The translations under genes were made by a program, and so were the position numbers. This document shows, piece after piece, positions 14,883 to 27,482 of a DNA stretch of 64,000 nucleotides (its first letter is position 1; each line of letters opens with the position of its first letter). The notes under the pieces are model-generated. The model had not been told where the DNA came from, did not search any database, and saw only the letters and a list, made by a program, of their open reading frames with translations. The stretch is taken from the NCBI RefSeq assembly GCF_001522545.3, contig NC_031770.1:95305779-95369778 (forward strand). The letters run 5' to 3'. The stretch is from Parus major. Its lineage: Eukaryota > Chordata > Aves > Passeriformes > Paridae.

Positions 14883-15428
14883 GCATATAATAACAGGTAC
14901 CAAAGATTGAGGCCTCCAAACAGCAAAGTAGTTCTAGCTACAATACTTAAGTGGTATCAAAGTGCTGCTTTGATCTAGAGTCAAGAGCCATTTAAAATAA
15001 TTTATGAGAAATAGGCATTGTAATACTGGGAGCAATGCATATAGGCAGGTGGGACTATTCCTTGATTACTAACAGCTTCCCATTACAGTAAGAATATTTT
15101 CATCCCTTTTTAATAGGCTGAGATCATTGCCTAAATTTCCTCTATGAATAAGTAGTTTCACAGGACAATTCATCAACATCCTGAGAGGTGGGATGAATTG
15201 CTGTCCAGCTGGCCCTTCCTCTCTGATGACTACAGAAGGAAGAGGAAACTACTTCAGTCCAGAAGTCTGGCTTCTAGACAGACCAAACTCAATGACAGAA
15301 ATCCCAGAAGTTGCCAGCCAGGGAGGAACCAGTAACTACTCACTGGAATGAGGGTCTCCATCTCTCTCCTTTACACAGCTCTGAAGGTGGCAGAGAAACA
15401 TAAGCCCCACACAAGAGCCAGAACTAGT

Positions 15429-15477
15429 CATTATTTAGAGGTAGGAGGAAGAAACATTATTTAGAGGTAGGAGGAAG
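15429..15477. repeat. Two-copy tandem duplication, period 26
   Basis: The 23-base unit beginning CATTATTTAGAGG and ending GGAGGAAG is present twice with no mismatch, starting at 15429 and 15455, separated by AAA. Perfect identity suggests a recent duplication. Confidence 0.9.
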
Positions 15478-18371
15478 CTACCATGGGTTTTACTTGTGAA
15501 GTGAGTACATTTAACTTGTAACTGTGAGTACATTACAAAGCCAAACTATTCAGTTACAACATGGACATCTTTCTCATCTGCCCTGAAAATAATTTTCAGG
15601 TCAAATTAACCAAAGATACTAATAGGGGCAACCCCAAGTGCACCTTTAATATCTCCTTAGACTACTAGTTTTTGTTTTTACTTAATTTTAGTTTTCCTCA
15701 GAAGAATTACAGAGATATGCTAGGTGCATTATGTTTATCAATTATATTACCACTGAACTGTTTTATCTCAACAATTTAATAGAAAACTGAATTATAGTGG
15801 CTTAGAATGGACTTTGAAAATGTTCCTAAGCAAATTATAGGTTGAAGCTTCAGGAAAAAACAAATTAGTTTTGTTTCTTAATTTACTTTTGTGCTTTAAA
15901 AAAAAAAAAAACAACAAACGAAGGCAGTGTAGGTGTTGGACAAATCTCTGCATTTACCAACATAAATTAAGACCCTCTTATTTTGGTGGTGTTGTATCAT
16001 CTGCTTTACTACAGTCCTGCTACACGAGTTACTGCCACACAGGGACAGATTTAGTCCCTAGGTAAAAGCAGTATACCAGGCTGCCTGATGCTAAAAGGAC
16101 ATTTTAACTTTCTTAGCCCCTCCCTGCCCACAAATCCAGGCCCATTTAAATGAAAAACACCCCCACTATTTCAAGTGGATTGATGAAAACTATTCAACAG
16201 CCATCACCAAAATAATTTGAGGTTTTTACTGGCACACATCAGTGTAGAAACTGCTCCAATGTTTTTCAAAGATCAACAGAGCTGGAGTTCTGCATTCACA
16301 CATTTTAAAGGCTCTTCTTAGAGTGGAGATTTTCATCAGCTGCACAGCTCTGCAAGTTGGCATAAGTTCTTGTTATACTGCCATGGGCTATATTCAAAAT
16401 CTTATCTTAACACTGATGGCAAACTACAAATTAGTACTGTTACTACACTGAAAAAAAAAAAAAAAATCATTAAATCCATCATTTTAATGGCCACATAAAA
16501 TTTTACCAGGAAATGTTCAACTTTTCTTGACTTCTGTTCACCTCTGCTAATTTCCTTCTTTGGATTTCATATGAACTGCTATATTTTATAAAAGGGAAAA
16601 GAGCAGCCAGGAAAACAAATTTGTGTAAAATTTTACACTGGGAGAAAACTTATAATTTCTGACTCCTCTACACATTAATGGAAATACCAAACAAAATAGA
16701 CTGTCATTCCAGACAACAAATAATGTTCATCTAATTAAATATTTTGTTCTGCATGTGACCTAGCATTCATTCAGAGAACAACAGATAAAATCTATACTTT
16801 ATATATTTTAGTTGTTTGTGTCTGGGCACAAGAAAAAGCATTAAACCAGTGCAAATGTTCTCAGTACTGCTACAAACAAGTAATACACTTCTGACCCCTG
16901 TTTCAATATCCTCGTGCAATGAGTTATATTACTGAAATAAATATATTACAAGAAATTAAATCATAGCAGTAGAATATTTTATCTTCTTTTTCCAAATTTG
17001 CTTCAGATTACCTTGAGTACTCTCTAAATTCCTGGTAATTTACCAAATAATATTCATCACAACAGTGAATCCCAAATATTATCAAAAAGAAGAGTTTGCA
17101 CAGTAAAAGCCCTTTAAATGTTGTTTGAGTGTCTTGCAGTAATTAAGGTAAAGTTCCTAATCACATAATCCAGTTGTAGGTCTAAATATGTTATTTTATG
17201 TTTGAAAGTCCTTCTCCAAGATCATACATGAACATTTTAGAAGATAATAGTTTAATTAGACATAATTTTAAGGAAAAGTCTTCTGTGTCTTTCTTCATTG
17301 ATAGCCAGACCTTCTTTTCCAAATTCTTGAAAATTTGCTACATGTTTAGAGAAGAAGAAAATGGGAAATTCATCAATTTACAACTAACACTAATTTATTA
17401 ATAGCTTCCATACTGTAATGTGGTTGAGCAAAAAATGGAAGAATGCTTAAAGGGGATCTAAGGAGAAGTCATTAAATGTTAAAATACACAGAGAGGCAGT
17501 GACCACTCTAGCCCTCTGTTCTGTGTGAACCATACTCAGGTAGGAATATCAATATCTTGCCCACAGTTCCTAGCTGTAAAGAAACAACTCCTCTTAAAAG
17601 AAGAGACATATATATTTGTGCTCCAGTAAAGGCTGGGGAGGAGATGTTTGTTTTGATGATATCTCTTGGTAAAATCAAGAAGCAGAGCTGAAAAATAATT
17701 CAGTGGTGTATCTGTGATGAGGAGGATGCCAAAGGGCACAGAAGTCACTACAACAAATCACTTGAACAGCTATACAGAACAGCACCCAGCTGTAAAGATT
17801 AACCCAACAACTCAAAGGAAGAAGCTGGTTGCTACTATTATGTGAAAGCCAGGCAATGTTACAACCCAAAGCCATGAGTTTAAGATCAAGTACTCTATCC
17901 TACAGAAAGTTGGGACTGAACCCTATAGACAAATCTGACCTTTCATTCTTGAAATCAGGTATTAATGCCATTCTCAATGCACAAAAAAAAGCAAAATAGA
18001 GTTGACAGCATTAGAGAGAACTGATAACTGAGGACAAAAATTCTGCCCATTTCCATGTAAAAGGACAGAAGCGTTGTAAGGGATTAGCCTTGCTAAATCA
18101 TGACTTCCTCATTGACCTCAAACACAGGAAAGGAGCTTACCAACTAGGTCACTAAAGAAGAGCATAAAAGAATGGCACAAACAGCTGGAGCACAAGCAAA
18201 GAGGTCAAGACATGACAATAAGAAACAAAGGAACCCTATGATCACAGCTCAGCAGAGATCAGGTCAGGCAAACTTGTGAAGCCGATCTGCCAATAGCCTG
18301 CCCTTAAAGTGAGTGCTCCAAAACACCAAAGGACTTTCAATATCTAAACATGAAGTAGAACAGTATATTTC

Positions 18372-18387
18372 TTTTTTTTTTTTTTTT
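18372..18387. repeat. Poly(T) run, 16 nt
   Basis: An uninterrupted T run within AT-rich intergenic sequence. Confidence 0.85.
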
Positions 18388-19159
18388 AATAAGAGGAAAG
18401 TCTCAGACTGGTCAAATAAGATAGATACAAAAAAGCTTTGAAAATTAAGTTCCTTTCTCCCTACCACATATTTATATTTTTCTTCTTCGATCTTGTTTTA
18501 ATCCAGCAACCACTTTGCCCTTCCTAGGTGTATGAATACACCAGCCTCCTTCTGACCCCTGTGCCTATCACCTGCCTGTCTCCTAATCTTCACTCTCCTC
18601 ATTTCAGCTGTTTCAAACCAAGATACCACAGTCTACCTTCCAGAAACACATCCTCCTCCAGAAATTTCCATATAATTCCAAGTTTGAGCAACCACAAGAA
18701 TTATGCAAGCTATTAAACACAAAGGATCTAGGCAGTAAGGTGTGAACAAATAAATCAGGTTCTACAACTAGCAAGACTACATTAACCAATGCTTAAGAGA
18801 GAATGCAGAGAAAATGCAGAGAGAGCCAGAGCGCTCTTCTTGCATTAGTCTATATGAACAAGATCTATTGGTGTTGAGCTGAATTAACAGCAACAACAGT
18901 CAGAGCTCAAATAAGAACATAGATTATTAATTATATTTTTCAAATTTAATTGGCCTGACAAGTATCAGTGAAAATACATTAAAAAATTGTTGAACTGACA
19001 TGAGGACTGATCGCAGCTCTGTGATATCTCATATCTGTGCTTAGAACAGCAGGAAAGAGGAGCTGAGAAACCAGATAAGTCAAACTGAACCTCATATTCA
19101 AGAACATTTCTTCATGAAGCAATTGTATGCAGCTATATGGTAACACAGACATAAGTGAC

Positions 19160-19970
19160 AATCAATATGAATTTGTTAAGAATGAACTGACAAAACAATC
19201 CAATTTCTTCCTGTGTTGTGGCTAAAAGGCCTTTTTAGAAGGGGAGTGATTGTCATTCATCTTGACTTCAGTAAGTCACAATGAAATCTGAAAACAGAAA
19301 TTAGATAGCTGTATCCACAGAGGACCAATGTTCCACTGTCAAATAGAAAGATGCATTGTATGGTGCTTCAGAGGGTCTGTCCAGGGTCTAGTCTTTTTTC
19401 AGCATTTCTCTTAACAATCTAGATGATAGAAGAAAACATTCCTGACAATAATAGGGATTTCAAGTATGTTGGAGGACTGGTGAAAGATTCAAACAGGTTT
19501 TAACAAGCTGAAGAAACAGTGCTTACTCAAGATAAGATAAAAATAAGTTAGTAAAAGTTCTGTTACTAACTAAAAGAAGTGGGGGCTTACACCTGGGGGC
19601 TATTTCTGATCTCTGAATCACAATCATAACACGGCACAATGATTTTAGATACTTAAGGAAATGCACAAACAGGAGACGTTCAAAAGAAGATGAACAAGAA
19701 CTATCAGAGGTAGAAAACCTAAGGCAAAAAACAGAAAAAAAAGAAGAAGAAAAGAATCTGTTCTCCATACCAGTGATGGGCAGAACAAGCAATAATGGGC
19801 TCAAATACCAGACAGAAAGATCCAGCATAGATTTTAGGAAAATCACTCAATTGAGACTAATAATGGAATACTGGAATAGATAGTCAAGGGTAGCTATGGG
19901 TTTTCCATCACTGATGATCTACTAAATAGAACTGACAATCTGATTCTGCCTGGGACACAAGGATGGCTGC
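19160..19970 (+). mobile_element. Old, degenerate CR1-type LINE with RT remnants
   Basis: Broken translation on the plus strand gives, in order, pieces matching CR1 ORF2 reverse transcriptase: QYEFVKNELTKQSNF (family pattern QHGFVKN..C.TNL), then a piece with HLDFSK (family VYLDFSKAFD), then GSVQGLVFF.HF (family GS.LGPVLFNIF.NDL), followed by a degraded 'AGATGACAC..' region. Downstream, GACAATCTGATTCTGCCTGGG and similar blocks resemble the 3' untranslated part. Many stops and indels show it is long dead. The level of decay suggests a copy much older than the typical avian CR1s here. Confidence 0.75.
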
Positions 19971-21569
19971 CTCCAAAAAGTCTCATCCAAGACAGTTTTC
20001 CAAAACAATAAACTACTATCTCCTCTCTTAAGGACATCCTATCAAATATCTAAATTTTGTTTGTATAAGCACAATTCATTGTACAACAGACAATGATGCA
20101 ACATTTCTTGTTCTAAATGAATTAATGGATGTGTTAGTCCCAAATATGAGAAAACATGGGTGGCATCTTTGAAAGAAAAAGTAGGGGGAAAAGACCCCAC
20201 CCTAAGAAATAAACCAGGAGACACATTCTAATTTTGATCTTTTAGCAGAATTAAATTTATCTCACATCCATTTTTCCCTTTCCAATAATATGTTTTCTAG
20301 TAAGTGTTTGGTTCTAACTGCTAAGTGTGAATCTGCAATGGTTCAAAGTTTCCAGCCATAAAATGGGATCATTAATAGACTTTACCCCAGAATTTTCCCT
20401 GATGATGGCCTGTTGCTATAGAAGTCAACCTCCAGAGCTGAACTGGAAGGAAGAAGTATTATATCATTAATCACTTCACTAATACAGCTCTAATAAGCTG
20501 AGGTTCATAACCTCTGGGTGCTGATGGAATCAGATAAACTTGCTCTGACCAATGTTTTAATCAACTGCAATGTTTGCTGACAGCCATGGTAGTGTAGCTT
20601 ATAAATATATAGGTTCTCTATTCACTTTACAAGTGAAAACACAAAATAAGAAGTGAACAGACTCAAGGGAAAATACTCTAACTTCAATCCTTGAAATGCA
20701 TCAAAACCAAAGGAATTTGGAGGCAATGATGAGATGCTCCAGCAAAGCTTCCTCACTTCATTAAAATCGTGAAATAATTTCCAAGTATCAGGGAGATACA
20801 ATACCATTCCTTGTTAAGCTCTCACAGAAAATGTATCCAATTTATATATATATATATATATATTATATTATATATATATTATATTATTATAGTGATATCT
20901 ATCCAATTAAATTTGTGGGGTGTGTGTGTGTGTGTATAAGTTCATTACATCATTCCGCATTGTGGTACCAATGCTGAGTACATCACAAGAAAGCAATACC
21001 ATGGCAGTTCAAAATAATGCAAGGTAATGATAGAAAGGAAGATGGAAAATGAATTACAGAGAAGACATGACAGGTGAAGTCTCTAGACAGAGATTCTCAA
21101 AACAATTACACTCAATTATTCACCCACGACCAAAAGCACCTGCTGAAGAGCAGAAGAATCCTAAGGTGAAAGAATTGCTATTGCTTATAATTACTTATAA
21201 TGTACCAGACTAGAACATGCCTGTCACAAGCACACACATATTCTCATCCTGTTTTTCCCTCCCACGAATGGTCTGAGTAGCAAACCTCCTCCTGAAAACT
21301 GTATCATTAGACACCTGAGTGATGCATGAAAGTGGGTATTATGGTGACCTGGGATAAAAAATAGTCTCCTCACTTTGTTCGGTTTGTCTTGGATAAAATC
21401 AGTCATATTCCAGTCAATGTCTGCTTGAGACTTCTACAGAAACCTTTACTTTCATGTATGGATATGATTCACTTATCACTTATGATCCTTGTTCTTTTAA
21501 ATAACACAGTTTTTTTTCTAAGCAAAAGATGCCTACATGATTTTAACAACAGATCATTATCTGGGTTTA
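19971..21569. other. Intergenic, no gene recognised
   Basis: Contains the TA and TG microsatellite pair at 20842-20936. Nothing else was recognised. Confidence 0.7.
20842..20936. repeat. Compound microsatellite: (TA)n then (TG)n
   Basis: An interrupted TA repeat at 20842-20891 is followed, after about 30 nt, by a TG repeat at 20921-20936. Length polymorphism is likely. Confidence 0.9.
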
Positions 21570-21885
21570 TAGAATCATAGAATTATTAAGGTTGGAAGAA
21601 GACCCTTAGGATGGCCAAGTTCAGTCTCATAGGCCTGTAATTCCCCAAATCCTCCTTCTTGTAGATGGGCATCACATTTGCTACCTTCCAGGCATGATGA
21701 AAAATGATGGTAAAACTCTCAGGGAGCACTTCTGCACCTTCCTCAGTGCCCTTGGCTGGATCCCATCCAGCCCCATAGTCTCATGAGTATCAAACTGATG
21801 TAGGAGGTCAGTGACCATTTCCCCCTGCATTATGGGGGCTTCATTCTGTTCCCCAGTATCTTCTGAAAAGCACTTCAGATACATA
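21570..21885 (-). mobile_element. CR1 LINE with RT fragment joined to its 3' end
   Basis: The minus strand has a 67-codon open frame (21884-21681). It includes QGEMVTDLLHQFDTHETMG then LDGIQPRALRKV, which matches the CR1 ORF2 segment around MGPDGIHPRVLRELA. Just after its stop the sequence passes through a piece reading like PIYKKEDLGNYRP. At about 21637 it switches to the CR1 3' terminus (TTGGAAGAAGACCCTTAGG, then AGAATCATAGAATTATT on plus). The central and C-terminal RT coding parts are missing, so this copy has an internal deletion or arose by a rearranged insertion. Confidence 0.88.
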
Positions 21886-22091
21886 TCTTCCTATGAAAAG
21901 CTATAATCTTTAGGAAAATGTACTGCTTGCTAAGAGATCTGAATGTAGTAATGAAGAACTGTGAATGGCAACCAGTGCCTGGCTTTCCTGTTTAAAACTG
22001 ATGCTTTAATTAAACATCTCATCTTGGCAACAAGGTTGATTTATGGTGATTTAGAAGAGAAGTTACATTTTTTCATTAATCCCAAGACATT

Positions 22092-22139
22092 TATAATAAT
22101 AATAGTAGTAGTAGTAGTAGTAGTAATAAGAATAATAAT
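22092..22139. repeat. (ATA/GTA)n trinucleotide microsatellite
   Basis: ATAATAATA, then seven or so GTA units, then AATAATAAT. It codes for a run of Ile and Val in one frame, which explains a spurious open frame here. Confidence 0.92.
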
Positions 22140-22914
22140 GCTGCCTCACCAGTATTCCTGGTTTAAGATACTTCAGTTGAGTAAGTACTCACTATAGAGA
22201 AGCCACACAAAATGTCACCTGTAAATCATAAGACCTTTGGCTTCTCCTGCACTGTCAGACATGCCAGGTAGCTTTCGTAAACATACAGTGCAGCAAGGTT
22301 GGAAAACATGACAATGACAGAGTAATACAAATCTCCATAGAGAAGCACAGTGGCCAGAGTAGTAATAAACATGCAATTACTTTCACTGTAGCTTTGATGG
22401 CCAAGACAACAGAGGTTAGGGAGGAAAAGTCTCTATTATTTATGTGAAGATGGTCTTAGCTTCAGTCTTAGCTAAACAAGGAAATGTTATTTTGGTTTGC
22501 TTTTGCTTTGAACAGCACTTCAATATATTATTATACCTTCACTAAAGAAACCAAATGAAGCCTGCTCAGACTACTAGCAGCCAGGGAGAACATTCCCAGC
22601 TCCCACAGTTTCAAATGTATATTCAGTGTCCACTAATTTACTACTGAGAATTACATATTGGCAAACAAGCAAGCAGTGCTCTGAAGCCTGAGTGCTCTCT
22701 AAGAGGCTGGGGTTCTGTGCCTCTCAGGAAAGCAGCATGTGCCAACACGCCAGATGATGCGATCTTTACTACCAATGTTACTCTTTCATCATCTCTGGCA
22801 AATAAAATAGTTGCACTTTTAACATTAGCAGAAAGTCACTTCCTGACACAAAGGCAAAACCCAACTGTTCAGCTGATTCCAAACAAACAGCAGCTCCCAT
22901 TCCATGTCCCTACC

Positions 22915-22958
22915 CTGTCACTCACAGAGGAAGAAGCTGTCACTCACAGAGGAATGAG
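22915..22958. repeat. Two-copy tandem duplication, period 22
   Basis: The unit CTGTCACTCACAGAGGAA plus four bases occurs at 22915-22936 and again at 22937-22958, with only a small difference at the end of the second unit. Confidence 0.88.
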
Positions 22959-24152
22959 CTGGAATATTGCATGAGAAAGTTTTCCTCAAACTGACACCAC
23001 ACCTCTTCCACACTGGTTCCATCTTTTCCATGTAACAGATCACACACACTAATTTTCAGAGAAGCAAAACTTGCAGACAATGAACAGAATATGAACTTAT
23101 TCCCGTGAGTTTCTGCTTATAATCGTTGATTAAGATGTATGGCTTCTTGCTTATCTGCCCTGGTTACAATTAAAACCTCTACAGTCATCCTTGGACTGAC
23201 ACACCTTCTAGGTGGCTCCAGATTCTCCACAGAATTTCTTCTGTACTCTTTACACTCCACCTTCAAAGTGATTATTCACATCCCCAGCAAGATCTCAGAA
23301 AGGTTCTTAACTTACATATTTGAGTTTCATACTTTGTCTTAGTTATTAAATATTTTTATTTGAACACAGTGGTCTTAATTTACCTGTGCTGGTAGTTTAA
23401 GTGGGGTAAAGCTTTATTTCCAGCATATGGTCAAGGGCTTCTTGAAAAAAGACAGTAACATATTCTGTCTCTCCTTCATTAATTGTTTAGTATATAAAAC
23501 TACAGCTATTCCTCATTGCATGAGAACTTACCCAGCTGCACAATAATACTGTTACTGTAGAGTAACTCCTCAGACAATTTCCTATTCCTGAAGTAATGTC
23601 ATCGGGGGGGAAAAAATTAAAACAATATGAAAAAACAATGGTAACATTATTTATCTAATCAAAGAAAGAAAGCTTTTATGGTCACCCGAAAAAAAGGGTT
23701 TCACTGATACATGCATGTTTTACCACAGCCTGGATTCCACATCAAGCCAACAGTTAAAAATGCATCTTCTCTTTAAATATAAAACCACTATCTACAGCAA
23801 AAGTACTCCCTATTAATTCTCCCAGTCCACAGTAACAGACTATTTTGTGCATTTCAAAGAAACAGTAAAACCAATTATAGCCCTGAGAACTGGGAATTAT
23901 GCAAGGAGAAATCCTAACAAATCAACCCCTTGACATCAGGAATTCATAAAAAAGACATTATATGTTCTTATATAAAGGTTGTATTTTTAAAACAGAAAAA
24001 AAAGTGAAGAAAAATATAAGGCAGATTGTTTTTACATACTGGTATGATACAAATTGACCTGTGTTGTTTTAACAGATCTAGTTTTGAGGCTTGATTTCAA
24101 CTTTTTTATTCAATTTTGAAAGCTCTAAGTTTTATGATTTACAGAAAAACCT

Positions 24153-24168
24153 GGGGGGGGTGGGGGGG
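24153..24168 (+). repeat. G-run pair (G8 T G7)
   Basis: Eight Gs, one T, then seven Gs. Long enough to form a quadruplex in principle, and prone to length change or assembly error. Confidence 0.85.
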
Positions 24169-24499
24169 AAGTCAAAATTCTTCCTTTCATTTACTAGAAT
24201 TTTTAGTTCAGCACAGTATTATGGAAAAAATATGAGAATGACGATATGGAACAGAACTTTCCCACATGCTCTTTTTGCAAAGTAGAGGCAATACTGATAA
24301 AATGGCAAAAATAAAAATAAAACAGCCTTTCTTTAAGTTGAAAACTTCCCTATGCATTGTCTCATAAGCAAATTAATAACTGGTGCGCAAACCTTCCCTA
24401 ACAGATCACCAGCTCTTGGCTTGGTACATCCCAGTTTAGCTTGGATTATCTGGCTCTCAATTTCTTTGCTAAGCATTGTAACAAACTTTTATTCATGTC

Positions 24500-25140
24500 A
24501 TTAGAATTTCAGGCATGCCTCTTCCTCAACCATCATTGAACAACTCATGAAAGAAGTTAACATGTCCCATGTTAAATGTATTTCCATCCCTGGTGGGAAG
24601 AAGCAGATTGGGAAGTGGTATTCCCTACTGCAGACTTGGCTCTGCTTCCCACAGCAACTTTCAGATCTGGAGCAGAAACAGCTAGAAAGGGAACAGACTG
24701 TTACTGCAAATGCGGGGCAGAGAGTAACCAGCAAGGAATGGGCTAAAACAGAGATCTGCAGAGCTCAGCAGTGGGCTGAGCTTTGCCTCCCAATCCTGAG
24801 GTGCTGGTTACTGACAGCTCCTCTGTGAGGCAAGGACAGGAGAACAAAGAGCTAATTGAAAAGAGGACCAAGATCCCTAACGTGTCAGGATAGGACCAAA
24901 AGCCCTTGTTGCGCTGCTCCCTACTGGAAAGCTGTACTTTGGGTAACACTGGTCTCCCTCCTCTTAGCACTAATGGCCTCTCCTCAACTCTGTTCTGTTG
25001 ACAGAAGGGATGCAGCAAGTCTGGCAAACATCTGCCCTAGGCTCAGTGTTGTTGCCTCAACACTAGACATGCCTAGAGCCAAGCTGTGGCTCAAGGCCAC
25101 AGGGAAGCACTGGAGTTCAGATTTCAGCATGAAAGGATGA
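24500..25140. other. Higher-GC patch with overlapping open frames, unassigned
   Basis: This stretch is visibly richer in G and C than its surroundings and carries several 77-94-codon frames on both strands that overlap each other. None shows a recognisable domain. One plus-strand frame (24856-25140) has a hydrophobic segment, VLWVTLVSLLLALMA. Candidates are an old repeat, a non-coding RNA exon or a regulatory element; the sequence alone does not decide. Confidence 0.35.
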
Positions 25141-27450
25141 CACCAAAACGACTGTATCACTGATAAGTCACCTACAGCCTCTGCAAACTTTTAAAGTAGG
25201 AACTGGCAGAGGAGGCCTAACGTGAGCTAGTGCAAATCCTTCATTCCAGCTAGGGTATAATTATATGGTTCTGCCTGACAATGTGACATAGCAGGGGCAA
25301 TGAAACATCCATTTCAGTGAGGCCAGAGTGACATGGCTACTATGGATGGTTAGGCTACTTAATTTATGTCTCAAAACTCATTTGGATTCATTAAGAATTG
25401 TCTACTGTATTCAACCTTGCTATAGATAGCTGCTTATAAATTTTATAAGAATTAAACACTTTAGGCATGGGCAATTTATTTCTTCCTGCAACCATACTAT
25501 CTTCTGTGAAATTGCACACTATGGACAACTACTTACAATATCTAATTTATAGAAAGCATGAAAACCAAAGACTTCAAACTGTTGCAGAATGGAAGACAGA
25601 AGCAAATACATTAGAGGAAGAATAAAAACAAACAAACAAAAAGAAAACACTTAAGGCATTGAAGAAGGTGCCTCAAACAGTGAAGATTAATGTTTTACAA
25701 GAAAGCCACTTATCGCTTTTTGTGCTTTTTGTATTTGAAAAATAATTAACCATTGAGTGGGATTTTTAAAGAAGAAAACAAGGCAAACATTTCCTGAATT
25801 CTTACAGAGTAAGAAGGCAAATATGTGAAGATTTGACTGGAATGAAATAGAATCCCTCAACTTTGAGTGCATTGTTTCCTGTCCTTTAAAAACAGACTAA
25901 CTCAGTGTGCACTTCATTAGTATTCTAATTGTCAAGTAGTGCTCAGTGGTTGTCTCAGGCTGTCTGATTAAAAATTAAACAAAATTAATTTTTTTTCCAT
26001 TACCAGATGCATTGAAGGTATGGGTTTTTTGTTTTTTTTTAATTTTTTTTTAATTAAACTCACTTCCCAACACTTAGGATCACACGTTATCATAGTGTAT
26101 CAGTAACTCACTACACTTTGCAAGAGTATACCATGAAAACAACTTAATTCTGAATTTCAGTGCAGAGATGTTATTCTTACAATTCACTGCTGCTGTTCTG
26201 TTCAGTTCAGCTGATCTTTATTCTCCAGGGTGAAAGAGAAACTGATGGGATTGTGACTATAAAACATGGCAAACAGCTCCATGACCTGCAACTAGCTGTG
26301 GTGCACATAAAACAGCCTGTTTTCATCTCTAAATAGACATTATGCTTTGGTAAGGACATTCTTGTGGATGTGATCTTAGCTCCTGAACAGAATCAGGCAT
26401 TTAAAAGTAAGATCTCGACACTAACTATTAATGTATTCTCTTCCAATTATACATTTATCTAACATAAAATTGAACCAACAGGTGTTCCCCTTAATCATGA
26501 GGGCATTAATAAATATCAACAGAACGCAATATTTCAATAACACTACAAAGGATGACCTAAAAAGTGAATTTCTGGACAGAACCTCAAGACCCTGGCAAAG
26601 ATTTCCAGGCACATCCACAGACACCTCTTCAATTTACTCAAATAAATAACTTAAACCATCTTGTGCCTTTGTTTCTTGTAATTACAGTAGGGATCCTTAT
26701 TTCTCTCTTTTAAAGTTAGATACTATGTAAACAAAATTAATTGAATTATGTGTACAGACACTATAGTTGTAGAGGATAAAACTGATTCCATGTTCAAAAT
26801 GCTGAGATTAATGGGACCCAGAGTGTTCCCAAGACACAAGAAAAATATACAGTTATTACTTTAAGCTACAGCTAACTAGAAGAACATGTCTATCAGTTTG
26901 ATCAAGGACAAGAAAGAAGTCATTTTAGACTTGAGATTTTTTGAAACTTAGACTATGTTTCAAACCATTGTTTCATTCATGTTAAACATGATGTCAGTGA
27001 CATTAACTATAGCATTTGTAAAACCATTTTAAAAGACCAGGAAAAGTAGTGAACTTGCTAAAAAGCTGTAGTGAACACACTAAGGTTGCATTAACAAACA
27101 CCAAAACCTTCAGAAAAACTACTGAATGAACCTAGCAAGACAGATTTTTCTTTGTAATCTTTGTAATAGGCTCTCCTATGCTGGGAAAAACATACAAAGG
27201 CAAATACAGATAACATGATCAAGTCAGTTCTTTTTATATTTTGGCATATTGGTGGTTAAAAATTATTGGCCAGAAAACAGAGCTTAAGAATCACAGAATT
27301 CTTCTTAATACAACCCAATTTATGCTCTCCTTCAGAAATTTTTGAGGGCTGTCAGGTATTGCTATGACATTCAACTTTCCTGCAGTATTTTTACATGCGA
27401 CTTCTTCAGTGTCTTAAGCACATGCAGGTATGCAGCTGGAGACACTAGAG
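25141..27450. other. Intergenic, nothing recognised
   Basis: AT-rich sequence. A T-rich tract with short interruptions lies at about 26022-26055. No gene was seen. Confidence 0.7.
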
Positions 27451-27482
27451 CTGGTTAATTTTTTAATTAAAAAATTAGCCAG
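27451..27482. repeat. 32-bp near-perfect palindrome
   Basis: The left arm CTGGTTAATTTTTTAA and the right arm TTAAAAAATTAGCCAG pair at 15 of 16 positions with no spacer. The centre is TTTTTTAATTAAAAAA, which includes the homeodomain-type core TAATTA. Confidence 0.9.

Larger units (their letters stand above)
14883..19159. other. Intergenic, no gene recognised
   Basis: AT-rich sequence containing a 26-bp tandem duplication (15429-15477), A runs at about 15897 and 16451, and a 16-T run at 18372-18387. No exon or ncRNA signature was seen. Confidence 0.65.
21886..24499. other. Intergenic, no gene recognised
   Basis: Holds a trinucleotide repeat (22092-22139), a 22-bp tandem duplication (22915-22958) and a G-rich run (24153-24168). 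No exon signature was seen. Confidence 0.65.

Noticed and set aside
20842..20936. TA/TG-rich stretch as an origin or promoter
   Set aside because: It is a simple microsatellite with no supporting motifs.
22092..22139. Open frame with a run of Ile and Val
   Set aside because: It is produced by a trinucleotide microsatellite.
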